Both the position numbers and the translations under genes were made by a program. A stretch of DNA of 64,000 nucleotides from contig NZ_JAUOZU010000001.1 in assembly GCF_030551875.1 (NCBI RefSeq), positions 310,001-374,000 of the forward strand, in the 5' to 3' direction. Of this stretch, positions 9,387-20,521 are shown piece by piece. Origin of the DNA: Fluviirhizobium alvei (GTDB lineage Bacteria; Pseudomonadota; Alphaproteobacteria; Rhizobiales; Rhizobiaceae). A model generated the notes under the pieces. That model searched no databases and had not been told where the DNA came from. It was given only the letters and a program-made list of their open reading frames with translations. Positions within the stretch are counted from its first letter, which is position 1. Each line of letters starts with the position of its first letter.

Positions 9387-10484
9387 ATGAAAAAACAGAT
9401 GCTTGGTCTCACCTTCGGCCTGGTGTCCTCGTTGGCGATGGTTGTTGGTGCCCAGGCGGCTGACAAGGTCGTCAATGTCTACAACTGGTCCGATTATATC
9501 GATGAATCCATCCTTGCTGATTTCACCAAGGAAACCGGTATCAAGGTCGTCTACGACGTTTTCGACTCCAATGAAGTTCTCGAAACCAAGCTCCTGGCCG
9601 GCGGTTCCGGCTATGACGTCGTCGTTCCGACCGGCCCGTTCCTGGCCCGTCAGATCCAGGCTGGCGTTTTCCAGAAGCTCGACAAGTCCAAACTGCCGAA
9701 CCTCACCAACATGTGGCCGGCAATCATGGAGCGCCTCGCCAAGTATGATCCGGGCAATGAATATGCCGTCAACTACATGTGGGGCACCACCGGCATCGGC
9801 TACAATGTCGACAAGGTCAAGGCCGCGCTCGGCGATGTGAAGATCGACAGCTGGGATGTGCTCTTCAAGCCCGAGAATGCCGAAAAGCTCAAGGGCTGCG
9901 GCATCAACATCCTCGATGCATCCGACGAGACCTTCGCCATTGCCATGAACTATGTCGGCAAGGATCCGGACAGCAAGAAAACTCCCGATCTCGAGGCTGG
10001 CGGTGAAGTATATTCGAAGATCCGTTCCTCGGTGAAAACCTTCAACTCCTCATCCTATATCGATGATCTCGCCAACGGCGATATCTGCGTCACGCTTGGC
10101 TGGTCGGGCGATATCCTGCAGGCCAAGACCCGCGCCGAAGAAGCCAAGAATGGCGTCAACATCGATTACGTGATCCCGAAGGAAGGAACCTACATGTGGT
10201 TCGACAACCTCGCGATCCCGGCCGATGCCAAGAATATCGACGAGGCCCATGCCTTCATCAACTATCTGATGAAGCCGGAAGTGATCGCCAAGGCGTCGAA
10301 CTATGTTCAATATGCCAACGGCAACCTTGCTTCGCAGAAGTTCCTCGATGAGGCTGTGATCAAGAATCCGTCGGTCTATCCGGACGAAGAGACGACCAAA
10401 CATCTCTTCACCATTTCGCCCTATGGACCCAAGGAGCAGCGCGTGCTCAACCGGGTCTGGACACAGATCAAGACCGGTAGCTGA
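9387..10484 (+). CDS. Polyamine ABC transporter substrate-binding protein (PotF-like)
   Basis: 365-residue periplasmic binding protein. A Sec signal peptide covers residues 1-25 (MKKQMLGLTFGLVSSLAMVV then GAQAA|DK). The mature part starts with VVNVYNWSDYIDESIL, the hallmark of PotD/PotF proteins, whose WSDY residues contact the polyamine. Other conserved stretches are GYDVVVPTGPFLARQI and WGTTGIGYNVDK. AGGAGA precedes the ATG. It is the first gene of a four-gene importer; a terminator follows it, which would give more binding protein than membrane subunits. Putrescine or spermidine is likely, but the exact ligand cannot be read. Confidence 0.93.
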   Translation: MKKQMLGLTFGLVSSLAMVVGAQAADKVVNVYNWSDYIDESILADFTKETGIKVVYDVFDSNEVLETKLLAGGSGYDVVVPTGPFLARQIQAGVFQKLDKSKLPNLTNMWPAIMERLAKYDPGNEYAVNYMWGTTGIGYNVDKVKAALGDVKIDSWDVLFKPENAEKLKGCGINILDASDETFAIAMNYVGKDPDSKKTPDLEAGGEVYSKIRSSVKTFNSSSYIDDLANGDICVTLGWSGDILQAKTRAEEAKNGVNIDYVIPKEGTYMWFDNLAIPADAKNIDEAHAFINYLMKPEVIAKASNYVQYANGNLASQKFLDEAVIKNPSVYPDEETTKHLFTISPYGPKEQRVLNRVWTQIKTGS

Positions 10485-10503
10485 CCGGATCGCGACAATC
10501 CTG

Positions 10504-10535
10504 AAACCGGGCACTTGCCCGGTTTCTTTTTGGTT
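10504..10535 (+). terminator. Intra-operon attenuating terminator between binding protein and ATPase genes
   Basis: Perfect 9-bp stem AAACCGGGC / GCCCGGTTT with an ACTT loop, then CTTTTTGGTTT. It sits 20 bases after the binding-protein stop and 21 bases before the earliest ATPase start, so partial termination would set subunit ratios. Confidence 0.8.
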
Positions 10536-10564
10536 TCGGGCAACAATCAATCTGGATGGGGACC

Positions 10565-11725
10565 ATGGCGAAGTCACTGGGGCCGGTTAAACGTAAATTC
10601 TCTCCTTGGACCGATCCGTCGGTCAAGCCGTTCATTCGGTTCGAAAATGTCACCAAGCGCTTTGGCGATTTCGTCGCCGTAAAGAACCTGACGCTCGATA
10701 TCTACGAGCGCGAGTTCTTCTCTCTTCTCGGTCCGTCGGGCTGTGGCAAGACGACCCTCATGCGCATGCTGGCGGGCTTCGAAGAGCCGACCGAAGGCAA
10801 GATCCTGCTGCAGGGCAAGGATATTTCCGGCGTGCCGCCCTACAAGCGACCGACCAACATGATGTTCCAGTCCTATGCGCTCTTTCCGCATATGAGCGTG
10901 GAGAAGAACATTGCCTTCGGGCTCGAGCAGGACAATCTGCCGAAGGGCGAGATCGACGCCCGCGTCCAGGAAATGCTGAAACTCGTCAAGCTCGAACCGT
11001 TTGCCAAGCGCAAGCCGAGCCAGCTTTCGGGTGGCCAGCGCCAGCGCGTGGCGCTTGCCCGTTCGCTCGCCAAACGCCCGAAGGTGCTGCTACTCGATGA
11101 ACCGCTCGGCGCGCTCGACAAGAAGCTGCGTGAGGAAACCCAGTTCGAGCTCATGGATATCCAGCAGAATCTCGGCCTGACCTTCCTCATCGTCACCCAC
11201 GACCAGGAAGAGGCGATGACGGTGTCCGACCGTATCGCGGTCATGGATCGCGGCATCATCATGCAAGTCGCGACACCGGCGGAAATCTATGAGGCGCCGA
11301 ACAGCCGTTATGTCGCGGATTTCATCGGCGACATCAACATCGTCGAAGGGAAGCTGGCCGGTTTCGAACCGCGCGGCGAGGGTGGCCGGGCGACCGTCAT
11401 CTGTGATGGCGATTTCAAGGTCGAGGTCGAGCAGGGCCATTGCGATGCCACTGCCGGGGCCGATGTCGCCTTTGCCATCCGTCCGGAAAAGGTGCGCATC
11501 TCCACCGAGGCTCCGGCTGATACCAGCGCAAATGCGATCTCCGGCGAAGTCTGGGATATCGGCTATCTCGGCGATTTCTCCGTCTTCATCGTCAAGCTCG
11601 CCAATGGCAAGACATTCCGTGCCGCCCAGGCCAACATTGCCCGTCTGGTGGATCGGCCGATCACCATCGAAGATAAGGTGTGGCTCACTTGGTCTGCCGA
11701 TTCCGGCATGGTCCTGACGCGATAG
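10565..11725 (+). CDS. Polyamine ABC transporter ATP-binding protein (PotA/PotG-like)
   Basis: About 386 residues. The ABC domain has Walker A GPSGCGKTT, the Q-loop MFQSYALFPHMSV, signature LSGGQRQRVALARSLA, Walker B VLLLDEPLGALD and the H-loop IVTHDQEEAM. A C-terminal TOBE domain (about 285-385) is typical of the spermidine/putrescine importer ATPases. It energises uptake through the two permeases encoded directly downstream. An in-frame ATG 9 bases upstream at 10556 is an alternative start. It ends 11 bases before the next gene, in one operon. Confidence 0.95.
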   Translation: MAKSLGPVKRKFSPWTDPSVKPFIRFENVTKRFGDFVAVKNLTLDIYEREFFSLLGPSGCGKTTLMRMLAGFEEPTEGKILLQGKDISGVPPYKRPTNMMFQSYALFPHMSVEKNIAFGLEQDNLPKGEIDARVQEMLKLVKLEPFAKRKPSQLSGGQRQRVALARSLAKRPKVLLLDEPLGALDKKLREETQFELMDIQQNLGLTFLIVTHDQEEAMTVSDRIAVMDRGIIMQVATPAEIYEAPNSRYVADFIGDINIVEGKLAGFEPRGEGGRATVICDGDFKVEVEQGHCDATAGADVAFAIRPEKVRISTEAPADTSANAISGEVWDIGYLGDFSVFIVKLANGKTFRAAQANIARLVDRPITIEDKVWLTWSADSGMVLTR

Positions 11726-11736
11726 GAGAGACTCTG

Positions 11737-12642
11737 ATGTCGGATACCGTCGCACCACACAAATCCAATCCGGCCCGGTGGCTGGTTGTCGCCGTTCCCT
11801 ATCTCTGGATGCTCCTGTTTTTCCTGGCGCCGTTCGCGATCATCTTCAAGATTTCGCTTTCGGACACGGCGATCGCCATGCCGCCCTATATCCCCGTCTT
11901 CGAGGGTTTTTCGGCGATTGGCGACTTCTTCTCGCAACTCGATTTCGAGAATTATCTCTTCCTCACCGAAGATCCGCTCTATTACAGCGCCTACCTCTCG
12001 TCGCTCCGAATTGCGGTAATTTCCACCTTCTTGCTGCTGTTGATCGGTTATCCGGTGGCGCTTGCCATGGCACGCGCGCCATCCACCATCCGTCCGACGC
12101 TTCTGATGCTGGTGATCCTGCCGTTCTGGACCTCGTTTCTCATCCGTGTCTATGCCTGGATCGGCATCCTGAAGCCGGAAGGCTTGCTGACGCTGGTGCT
12201 CCAGACCATCGGCCTTTATGGTCCGGATGATCAGGTGCAGATCTTCCGTACCGAGACGGCCGTTTTCATCGGTATCGTCTATTCCTACCTGCCCTTCATG
12301 GTGCTGCCGCTCTATTCGGCACTCGAGAAGCTGGATGGAACGTTGCTCGAAGCGGCCAGCGATCTCGGTTGCCCGCCCTGGAAGGCTTTCTGGAAGATCA
12401 CCTTTCCCCTGTCGATCCCCGGCGTCGTAGCCGGCGCCATGATCTGCTTCATCCCGATTACCGGCGAGTTCGTGATCCCGGATCTTCTGGGCGGCTCCAA
12501 CACGCTGATGATCGGCAAGACGCTGTGGACCGAATTCTTCGGCAATCGCGACTGGCCGCTGGCCTCCGCCGTCGCCGTCATCCTTCTTCTGCTTCTGGTG
12601 GTGCCGATCGCCATCTTCCAGAACCAGCAGCAGAAAGCGTGA
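11737..12642 (+). CDS. Polyamine ABC transporter permease 1 (PotB/PotH-like)
   Basis: 301 residues with six predicted membrane helices; the first is at about residues 20-42 (VAVPYLWMLLFFLAPFAIIF). The EAA coupling loop is visible as EAASDLGCPPWKAFWKITFP at about residues 205-224, which contacts the ATPase. The start ATG at 11737 follows GGAGAG by 5 bases; longer in-frame readings overlap the ATPase gene. It pairs with the next permease to form the heterodimeric channel. Confidence 0.95.
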   Translation: MSDTVAPHKSNPARWLVVAVPYLWMLLFFLAPFAIIFKISLSDTAIAMPPYIPVFEGFSAIGDFFSQLDFENYLFLTEDPLYYSAYLSSLRIAVISTFLLLLIGYPVALAMARAPSTIRPTLLMLVILPFWTSFLIRVYAWIGILKPEGLLTLVLQTIGLYGPDDQVQIFRTETAVFIGIVYSYLPFMVLPLYSALEKLDGTLLEAASDLGCPPWKAFWKITFPLSIPGVVAGAMICFIPITGEFVIPDLLGGSNTLMIGKTLWTEFFGNRDWPLASAVAVILLLLLVVPIAIFQNQQQKA

Positions 12643-12652
12643 GGATCCGACG

Positions 12653-13468
12653 ATGAAACCAGCAAAATTCGATCCGGTGATCCTGACGCTCGGCTTCGCC
12701 TTCCTCTATATCCCGATCCTCATCCTGGTGGTCTATTCCTTCAACGAGTCCAAGCTCGTGACCGTCTGGGGCGGCTTTTCGCTGAAATGGTACCGGGAAA
12801 TGTGGTCCAACGAAGGGCTCATGAGTGCGGCCTGGGTAACGGCGCGCGTCGGTATCCTCAGCGCCACGCTCGGCACCATTTTCGGCACGCTGACGGCACT
12901 CGCGCTCGTCAGGTTCGGCCGCTTTCCGGGCCGGCTTCTATTCTCGGGCATGGTCTATGCGCCACTCGTCATGCCGGAAGTCATCACCGGCCTGTCGCTG
13001 CTGCTGCTCTTCGTCGCCATCGGGCTGGATCGCAGCCTGGTGACGGTCATCATCGCGCACACGACCTTTACGATGTGCTATGTCGCGATCGTCGTACAGT
13101 CGCGCCTGATGACTTTCGACATGAGCCTTGAAGAAGCCGCCCTCGATCTCGGCTGCCCACCGGTCAAGACCTTCTTCAAGATCACCCTGCCGCTCATTAT
13201 GCCGGCGGTGGTCTCCGGCTGGATGCTCGCCTTCACGCTCTCGCTTGACGATCTGGTGATTGCCAGCTTCACCACCGGTCCGGGGGCGACGACGCTGCCG
13301 ATCAAGATCTATTCGCAGGTCCGTCTCGGCGTGACGCCGGAAATCAATGCCGTCTGCTCGATCCTGATCGGGCTCGTGACGCTTGGCGTCATCGCGGCGT
13401 CGATCTCCACCAAGCGTGCGGAGCTTCAGCGCCAGCGCGACGAGAGGGCGGCAATCGCCGGCCTCTGA
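12653..13468 (+). CDS. Polyamine ABC transporter permease 2 (PotC/PotI-like)
   Basis: 271 residues, six predicted helices, first one at about residues 10-32 (LGFAFLYIPILILVVYSF). The EAA loop reads EAALDLGCPPVKTFFKITLP at about residues 161-180. LDDLVIASFTTGPGATTLP after it is typical of PotC/PotI. It starts 10 bases after the first permease, completing the operon. The 3' end is convergent with the next small gene, 19 bases away. Confidence 0.95.
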   Translation: MKPAKFDPVILTLGFAFLYIPILILVVYSFNESKLVTVWGGFSLKWYREMWSNEGLMSAAWVTARVGILSATLGTIFGTLTALALVRFGRFPGRLLFSGMVYAPLVMPEVITGLSLLLLFVAIGLDRSLVTVIIAHTTFTMCYVAIVVQSRLMTFDMSLEEAALDLGCPPVKTFFKITLPLIMPAVVSGWMLAFTLSLDDLVIASFTTGPGATTLPIKIYSQVRLGVTPEINAVCSILIGLVTLGVIAASISTKRAELQRQRDERAAIAGL

Positions 13469-13487
13469 CCAAAAACGAAGTTGGGGA

Positions 13488-13742
13488 TCAGTCGTCCACA
13501 CCGCCGCGCGGTGGAATGAAAAGATAGGTGAAGAACCAGAGCGGCAGGATGACAATGGCGCCGAGCAGCATGTTCGGCACTGCCCAGGCTATGAAACGCA
13601 GGGTCAGATCCCAGGCTTCGGCCGGGGTCAGGCCGATGCGGGCCAGAAGGCTATCCGCCGACAGGCCGAAAAAGTTCAAGGCAGCGCCGGCCAGAAGCGA
13701 GGCTGTCACCAGCTTGACGAGACCGGTAAAAAAGGGACCCAC
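13488..13742 (-). CDS. Small two-helix membrane protein, DUF6460-like (84 aa)
   Basis: The product has two hydrophobic segments, at about residues 8-26 (LVKLVTASLLAGAALNFFG) and 52-76 (AVPNMLLGAIVILPLWFFTY). The order and length resemble the small rhizobial DUF6460 proteins, but the assignment is from memory of the family and not confirmed. Function is unknown. It is transcribed towards the importer operon and away from the acetoacetyl-CoA synthetase gene. Confidence 0.65.
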   Translation of the reverse strand: MGPFFTGLVKLVTASLLAGAALNFFGLSADSLLARIGLTPAEAWDLTLRFIAWAVPNMLLGAIVILPLWFFTYLFIPPRGGVDD

Positions 13743-13868
13743 GTTCGGACTCCATTCAATGGACCGTTCGAATTTTAGCGAAAATTGGTAAACAATTGCC
13801 TGCTCCCGTAGCGGGAACCAGATTTGCCGCTGACCTGTTGCAGTGCAGCGAAAGTTTGGCTACACCTT

Positions 13869-13887
13869 CCTCCCAAAATTGGGGAGG
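13869..13887 (+). promoter_or_regulatory. Hairpin that would mask the ribosome binding site of the acetoacetyl-CoA synthetase gene
   Basis: CCTCCC (13869-13874) can pair with GGGAGG (13882-13887), which is the Shine-Dalgarno sequence 8 bases before the ATG at 13896. The 6-bp G/C-rich stem has a 7-base A/T-rich loop. If it forms in the mRNA it would lower translation initiation. Confidence 0.45.
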
Positions 13888-13895
13888 CTTTCGTA

Positions 13896-15848
<1,953 letters not shown>

Positions 15849-15895
15849 GACCAGCACCAGCCGATCTTTCGCAGCCTGTTCATCCGAGAAAATCG

Positions 15896-15924
15896 CACGG
15901 CCCCTGCGGGCCGTGTGCTTTCTC
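15896..15924 (+). terminator. Probable terminator after the acetoacetyl-CoA synthetase gene
   Basis: 8-bp stem CACGGCCC / GGGCCGTG with a CTGC loop, followed by TGCTTTCTCT. The T-rich tail is broken, so strength is uncertain. Confidence 0.6.
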
Positions 15925-16040
15925 TAGCCGGCTTTCGCAAACCCGTCAGGATTCTGTTGGCATTGTGTACCGCATCTTTTCTTTCCCTTCGGCAAAGGCT
16001 AGCCTTTCCGCATTGAAAAGCTTGCGAGAAAGTGTCGTAC

Positions 16041-17426
16041 ATGGCGCAGTCCCCAACCCTTACGGAACTTCGCGATGCGCTCGCGGCCGGTCATGTCAGC
16101 GCCGTCGAGCTTGTCGGACGGCTGCTTGACCGGATTGACGATTACGCCGGCCTCCACGCCTTTTCGATCATCGACCCCGAGACCGTTCTGACCGAAGCGC
16201 GTGCGGCCGACCAACAGCGGTTGAACGGCAACAGCCTCGGGCCGCTGCATGGGATCCCGGTCGCCATCAAGGATAACATCGCGGTCGCTTCCTACCCCAA
16301 TGCTGCGGGCACTCCGGCACTCGCCAAGCCGGTGATGGCCGCCGATGCACCGCTTGTCACGCGCCTGAGAGAGGCGGGTGCGATCGTTCTCGGCAAGACC
16401 ACCATGCACGAACTGGCTTGGGGCACCACAAGCATCAATCCCTTCTCGGGAACGCCGCGCAACCCAACCGATCCCAACCGCACGGCCGGCGGTTCGAGCG
16501 GCGGCGCAGGCGTTGCCGTGGCCGCAGGTCTGGGGCCGGTCGCGATCGGCACGGATACCGGCGGTTCGGTCCGAATTCCGGCGGCCCTTTGTGGTGTCTG
16601 GGGCTTTCGTCCCACGGTGGGTCGTTGGCCTGGCGAGGCGATCGTGCCAATTTCGCGCACCCGCGACACGGCAGGACCGCTCGCGCGCAATGCCGGGGAT
16701 CTGGCGCTTCTGCACACGATCATGACCGGAGAGACGATCGAGACGTCAGTGAGTGTCGCTGGCAAGCGGATCGGTATCCCCGACACCTATTTCTGGTCGG
16801 TCGCCCAGCCGGAAACCGCCGCGATCTGTCGCGCCGCTCTTAACCGGCTGCAGCAGGCCGGTGCGGAACTGGTGGATGTGGAGATCGGCAATCTTGCGAA
16901 ACACTATGACCTCGCGAGCTTCGACATTGCCCTTTACGAAACGAAGCGAGACCTTGCGCTCTATCTTGAGCACTATGCGCCCGGCGTCACGCTTGCCGAT
17001 GTGATCGGCCAGATCGCCAGCGTCGATGTGCGCGAGACGCTCGAGCCGCTGCTCGAAGAGACCGCCCCGATCAGCGAAGAACGCTATCAGCAAGCCCTTC
17101 TCGTTCACCGCGCCGCGTTGCGGCAAATCTATCAGGACCTGTTCGATCGCCACAAGCTTACGGCACTGGCGTTCCCGACGGTTCCGATGCCGGCTCTGCC
17201 GCTCGATCAGGATCTCGTCGATCTGCCCACAATCGGACTGGTCCCGGCCTTTCTTGCGATGATCCACAATACGGGCCCCGGTTCGACGGCGGGGATTCCC
17301 GGCATCTCGATGCCGGCCGGGCGAACCGCCGAGGGCATGCCGGTCGGGCTGGCTTTCGATGGACCCGATGGAGGCGACAAGGCGCTTCTGGAGTTTGCCA
17401 TCGCCGCCGGCGCCGTCATGGGCTGA
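16041..17426 (+). CDS. Amidase, amidase-signature family
   Basis: 461 residues with a complete Ser-cisSer-Lys triad: Lys77 in GIPVAIKDNI, the GGSSGGAG motif with Ser152/153, and the nucleophile Ser176 in GTDTGGSVRIP. It hydrolyses a carboxamide to acid and ammonia; the substrate cannot be assigned. Residue length and the GIPGISMPAGRT segment near the end fit stand-alone amidases of the AtzF/GatA-like group and not a GatA subunit, as no gatB/C neighbours exist. The ATG at 16041 is chosen over a GTG 9 bases upstream. Its 3' end overlaps the convergent thioesterase gene by 11 bases. Confidence 0.88.
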   Translation: MAQSPTLTELRDALAAGHVSAVELVGRLLDRIDDYAGLHAFSIIDPETVLTEARAADQQRLNGNSLGPLHGIPVAIKDNIAVASYPNAAGTPALAKPVMAADAPLVTRLREAGAIVLGKTTMHELAWGTTSINPFSGTPRNPTDPNRTAGGSSGGAGVAVAAGLGPVAIGTDTGGSVRIPAALCGVWGFRPTVGRWPGEAIVPISRTRDTAGPLARNAGDLALLHTIMTGETIETSVSVAGKRIGIPDTYFWSVAQPETAAICRAALNRLQQAGAELVDVEIGNLAKHYDLASFDIALYETKRDLALYLEHYAPGVTLADVIGQIASVDVRETLEPLLEETAPISEERYQQALLVHRAALRQIYQDLFDRHKLTALAFPTVPMPALPLDQDLVDLPTIGLVPAFLAMIHNTGPGSTAGIPGISMPAGRTAEGMPVGLAFDGPDGGDKALLEFAIAAGAVMG

Positions 17427-17862
17427 TTTTCATTGCCTCCAGGATACGGCGCGTCGCCTCGCCGATCGGCTTTGGCCGCCGGTCGGCCTTGCCAACATTG
17501 ACGTGGACAAAATGCCCCTCTGCGGATGCTGTCTCTTCATTGCCGCGAAACAGGGCGATTTCATATCTGACCGACGAGTTGCCGAGATGGGCGACCCGCA
17601 GACCGGCCGTTATGTGATCGGGAAAGGCCATCTCGGCATAGTAACGGCACCCGGTTTCGATGACGAGGAACACCTCATCGCCCCCGTGCGGATCGAGCAC
17701 ACCCTGCTCGATCAGATATCCATTCACGGCCGTATCGAACAGGCTGTAATGAACCACATTGTTCATGTGGCCATAGATGTCGTTGTCCGACCAGCGGGTC
17801 TGCAGCGGTCGGAACACGCGAAAATCTTCCCGCGCCGGTTTGGTCCGTTCAGCCAATATCAT
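17416..17862 (-). CDS. Acyl-CoA thioesterase, 4HBT hotdog family
   Basis: 148-residue hotdog-fold protein. The active-site stretch is TRWSDNDIYGHMNNVVHY, close to the 4-hydroxybenzoyl-CoA thioesterase consensus in which the aspartate is catalytic. Such enzymes release CoA from acyl or aroyl thioesters; the acyl group is unknown. The start is ambiguous: AGGAGG lies only one base before the ATG at 17862, but 7 bases before a TTG at 17856, so a TTG start is quite possible. An upstream start at 17898 would add 12 unsupported residues. Confidence 0.85.
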   Translation of the reverse strand: MILAERTKPAREDFRVFRPLQTRWSDNDIYGHMNNVVHYSLFDTAVNGYLIEQGVLDPHGGDEVFLVIETGCRYYAEMAFPDHITAGLRVAHLGNSSVRYEIALFRGNEETASAEGHFVHVNVGKADRRPKPIGEATRRILEAMKISP

Positions 17863-18178
17863 GCCTCCTCGATTTTGCCGGACTTTCGCCCCAAGCATCC
17901 GTTCGGTGCAAGCGTTTCGTGACGTTTCCTCTCAAATTCACATCCGGGCAGCCGTGCCGGACAGAGCGCCTTCTGCCCCATTCGGAAACAGGTCACGCAG
18001 AACGGCCTGTCGGGCGCCGTTCTTAACGTTGATTCGTCGTAAATCGCTAACCATTCCCGGAAGAATACCGGACCGGTCCTAGGCATTTTAAGCCTTGTTA
18101 AAATGCTTGGGCGCAGGCTTGCCTCAAGACCGGCATCAATGACCGGACCAATTGCAAGACAGGGATCGAGGTTGGACG
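17863..18178. other. Intergenic region between thioesterase and CheW genes
   Basis: About 315 bases holding the divergent promoters of the thioesterase and cheW genes. No convincing small gene, repeat or RNA was seen. Short reading frames on both strands here have no ribosome binding site. Confidence 0.4.
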
Positions 18179-18661
18179 ATGAATGCGCAATTTGCGAAGA
18201 ATGCCGGTAGTGGCGAACTGCTGGAACTGATGGCCTTCAGCCTGCATGGACAGGCCTTCTGCGTGAAAACCACCTCGATCCGCGAAATCCGCAGCTACTC
18301 GGTGGCGACGCCGCTGCCGCATGCACCGCGCGAAGTCGTCGGTCTCATAAATCTGCGTGGCTCGGTCATCCCGATCATCGATCTGGCGCTGAAACTGGGA
18401 ATGAAGAGCATCGATCCCAACGAGCGTTGCGCCATCATCGTCGCGGAAGTTCAAGGCATGGCGATCGGTCTGGTCGTCGAGCGCGTCTCCGACATTCTGA
18501 CCGTTGGGGCCGAAACGATCCAGCCGATGCCGGATGTTCGCGCGATTGGCGTCGGGGAATATTCCGACGGCATCATCATTCATCAGGAAGAGATCATCTG
18601 CCTTCTCAATCTGACGCGTATGTTCGAAGGCTTTGACGAAGCCAGCCTCAAGGCTGCCTGA
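18179..18661 (+). CDS. Chemotaxis coupling protein CheW
   Basis: 160-residue scaffold that joins chemoreceptors to the CheA kinase. The SH3-like CheW fold spans residues about 14-152, with the conserved segment VVGLINLRGSVIPIIDLALK and later EEIICLLNLTRMF. The ATG at 18179 gives the usual N-terminus; the reading frame extends 9 codons further up without a ribosome binding site. It is not beside cheA, cheR or cheB, so it is an isolated cheW that may serve the orphan receptors in the genome, such as the one at the left edge of this window. Confidence 0.93.
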   Translation: MNAQFAKNAGSGELLELMAFSLHGQAFCVKTTSIREIRSYSVATPLPHAPREVVGLINLRGSVIPIIDLALKLGMKSIDPNERCAIIVAEVQGMAIGLVVERVSDILTVGAETIQPMPDVRAIGVGEYSDGIIIHQEEIICLLNLTRMFEGFDEASLKAA

Positions 18662-18778
18662 TCGATCTCTACTCGAATATCGACACTTCCCCCGGGCCGG
18701 ACCTGTTCAGCCGGCCCGAATCGCTTATCGTGACATAACGAGGACTGTTTCGGTCTCGATGGTGCGGTAGGGGCGGAC

Positions 18779-20509
18779 TTGGCTTCATCGGTCAATCTTG
18801 GAATTTATAGCGATGCGATGATCGTGCTGGCCACCGCCGGCGTACTTGTTCCGGTCATCAGCCGCATCGGCGTCAATCCCATCATCGGATATCTGGCTTT
18901 CGGAGCCCTGCTCGGCCCGATGGGCCTTGGGTCGCATCTCGATACCTTTCCCTTTCTCTATTGGCTCACCATCGTCGAGCCCGGAAATGTGTCGGCAATT
19001 GCCGAACTGGGCATTGTCTTTCTCCTCTTCCTCATTGGGCTCGAACTGTCCTTTTCGCGTCTGATTGCTCTGCGGCGGCTCGTCTTTGGCCTCGGTTTTC
19101 TGCAGATCGTCCTGTCAGCGGCGGCCCTCACGCTCATGGCCCGGCTGGTGGGCCTGGAGATGGTGCCGGCGCTGCTTGTCGGAACCAGTCTTTCGCTTTC
19201 GTCGACCGCGATGGTGATCGAAATCCTGGCGGCCAAGCGGCGCATGGCGACGATCATCGGCCGCACGAGCTTTGCGGTTCTGCTCGCCCAGGATATCGCC
19301 GTTGTTCCACTCCTGATGCTCGTCGGCATTTTGGCGGCCGGTTCGACGACGAACATGGCTGCCAGCATCGGCATGGCCCTTCTGCAGGCCGTCGCATCAT
19401 TGGCTGTCATCGTGCTGCTCGGACGTGTCTTCATCCGGCCGCTCTTCCGTCTCGTCGGTTCGTTGCGCTCGCCGGAAGTCTTCCTTGCCGCCATCCTCTT
19501 CGTCATTGTTGGCGCCGGTTTCGTCGCCTCCCTCTTCGGGCTCTCGATGGCACTCGGCGCCTTCGTTGCCGGTCTGCTCCTGTCGGAAACGGAATATCGC
19601 AAAGCCGTCGAAGCGATCGTCGAACCGTTCAAGGGCCTGTTGCTCGGTGTTTTCTTCTTCACCGTCGGCATGTCGATTGATCTGGCGCTCTTTGCCAGCG
19701 CACCCTTTCAGATCCTGATGACAGTTGCCTTGATGATCCTCATCAAGACCGTCGTCATGGTGCCGCTGTCGCGCAGCTTCGGCGTACCGATGCTGAAATC
19801 GATCGAACTGTCGCTGCTCCTGGCTCCGGGCGGCGAATTTGCCTTCGTCGCGCTCGGCGCCGGTGTTTCAGCCGGGCTCCTGACCCAGGAGAAGACGGCC
19901 ATTGTTCTCACCGCCGTTGCCGTCTCGATGGCGCTGCTGCCGCTGATCGCCAACCTCGCCGAACGTCTGGTCGCAAGGATCCGGTCGGAAACCCGCTTCG
20001 ATCCGGCGCTCGAAGTCCAGCCCGATACTATCGACAATCATGTCATCGTGGTCGGCTATGGTCGGGTCGGCAAGGTGGTGGCCGGCCTGCTGGAGCGTCA
20101 TTCCATTCCCTATACGGCGATCGATTCCGAAGGTGCACTGGTCTCCCGCGAACGCCGCAGATCGGATCGTGTCTATTTCGGCAATGCCGCCGATCCGAAC
20201 TTTCTGCGTGCCTGTGGGCTGGAAAGGGCGAGCGCCATGATCATGACGGTGCAGGACGATCACACGACCGATCACGTCATCGATTTCGTGCGCGCCATGC
20301 GGCCGGACATGCCGATCGTCGCCCGCGCCCGCGACGCGACCCATGCCCGCCATCTCTATGCGTTGGGCGTGACGACGGCGGTTCCTGAAACCATCGAGGC
20401 CAGCCTGCAGCTCTCCGAGGCGACCCTGATCTGCATGGGTATCCCCATGGGCAAGGTCATCGCGAGCATCCATGATCGTCGCGACGAATTCCGCAAGGAG
20501 CTGCAGTAG
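18779..20509 (+). CDS. Monovalent cation:proton antiporter, CPA2 family (KefB/YbaL-like) with RCK domain
   Basis: 576 residues. An Na+/H+ exchanger membrane domain of about 12 helices fills residues about 10-395, including the ion-path segment GISLSLSSTAMVIEIL-like region (VGTSLSLSSTAMVIE) and FAVLLAQDIAVVPLLML. A cytoplasmic TrkA-N/RCK domain with the dinucleotide motif VIVVGYGRVGKVV starts near residue 420. It exchanges K+ or Na+ for protons and probably responds to nucleotide. The start is a TTG at 18779; an ATG at 18818 would cut into the first helix. It is convergent with the SMP-30 gene. Confidence 0.9.
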   Translation: MASSVNLGIYSDAMIVLATAGVLVPVISRIGVNPIIGYLAFGALLGPMGLGSHLDTFPFLYWLTIVEPGNVSAIAELGIVFLLFLIGLELSFSRLIALRRLVFGLGFLQIVLSAAALTLMARLVGLEMVPALLVGTSLSLSSTAMVIEILAAKRRMATIIGRTSFAVLLAQDIAVVPLLMLVGILAAGSTTNMAASIGMALLQAVASLAVIVLLGRVFIRPLFRLVGSLRSPEVFLAAILFVIVGAGFVASLFGLSMALGAFVAGLLLSETEYRKAVEAIVEPFKGLLLGVFFFTVGMSIDLALFASAPFQILMTVALMILIKTVVMVPLSRSFGVPMLKSIELSLLLAPGGEFAFVALGAGVSAGLLTQEKTAIVLTAVAVSMALLPLIANLAERLVARIRSETRFDPALEVQPDTIDNHVIVVGYGRVGKVVAGLLERHSIPYTAIDSEGALVSRERRRSDRVYFGNAADPNFLRACGLERASAMIMTVQDDHTTDHVIDFVRAMRPDMPIVARARDATHARHLYALGVTTAVPETIEASLQLSEATLICMGIPMGKVIASIHDRRDEFRKELQ

Positions 20510-20521
20510 TTCCTGCTTCGG

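Noticed and set aside
18693-18718. CGGGCCGG/CCGGCCCG hairpin after cheW
   Set aside because: Lacks a T tail and lies in G/C-rich sequence where such pairs arise by chance.
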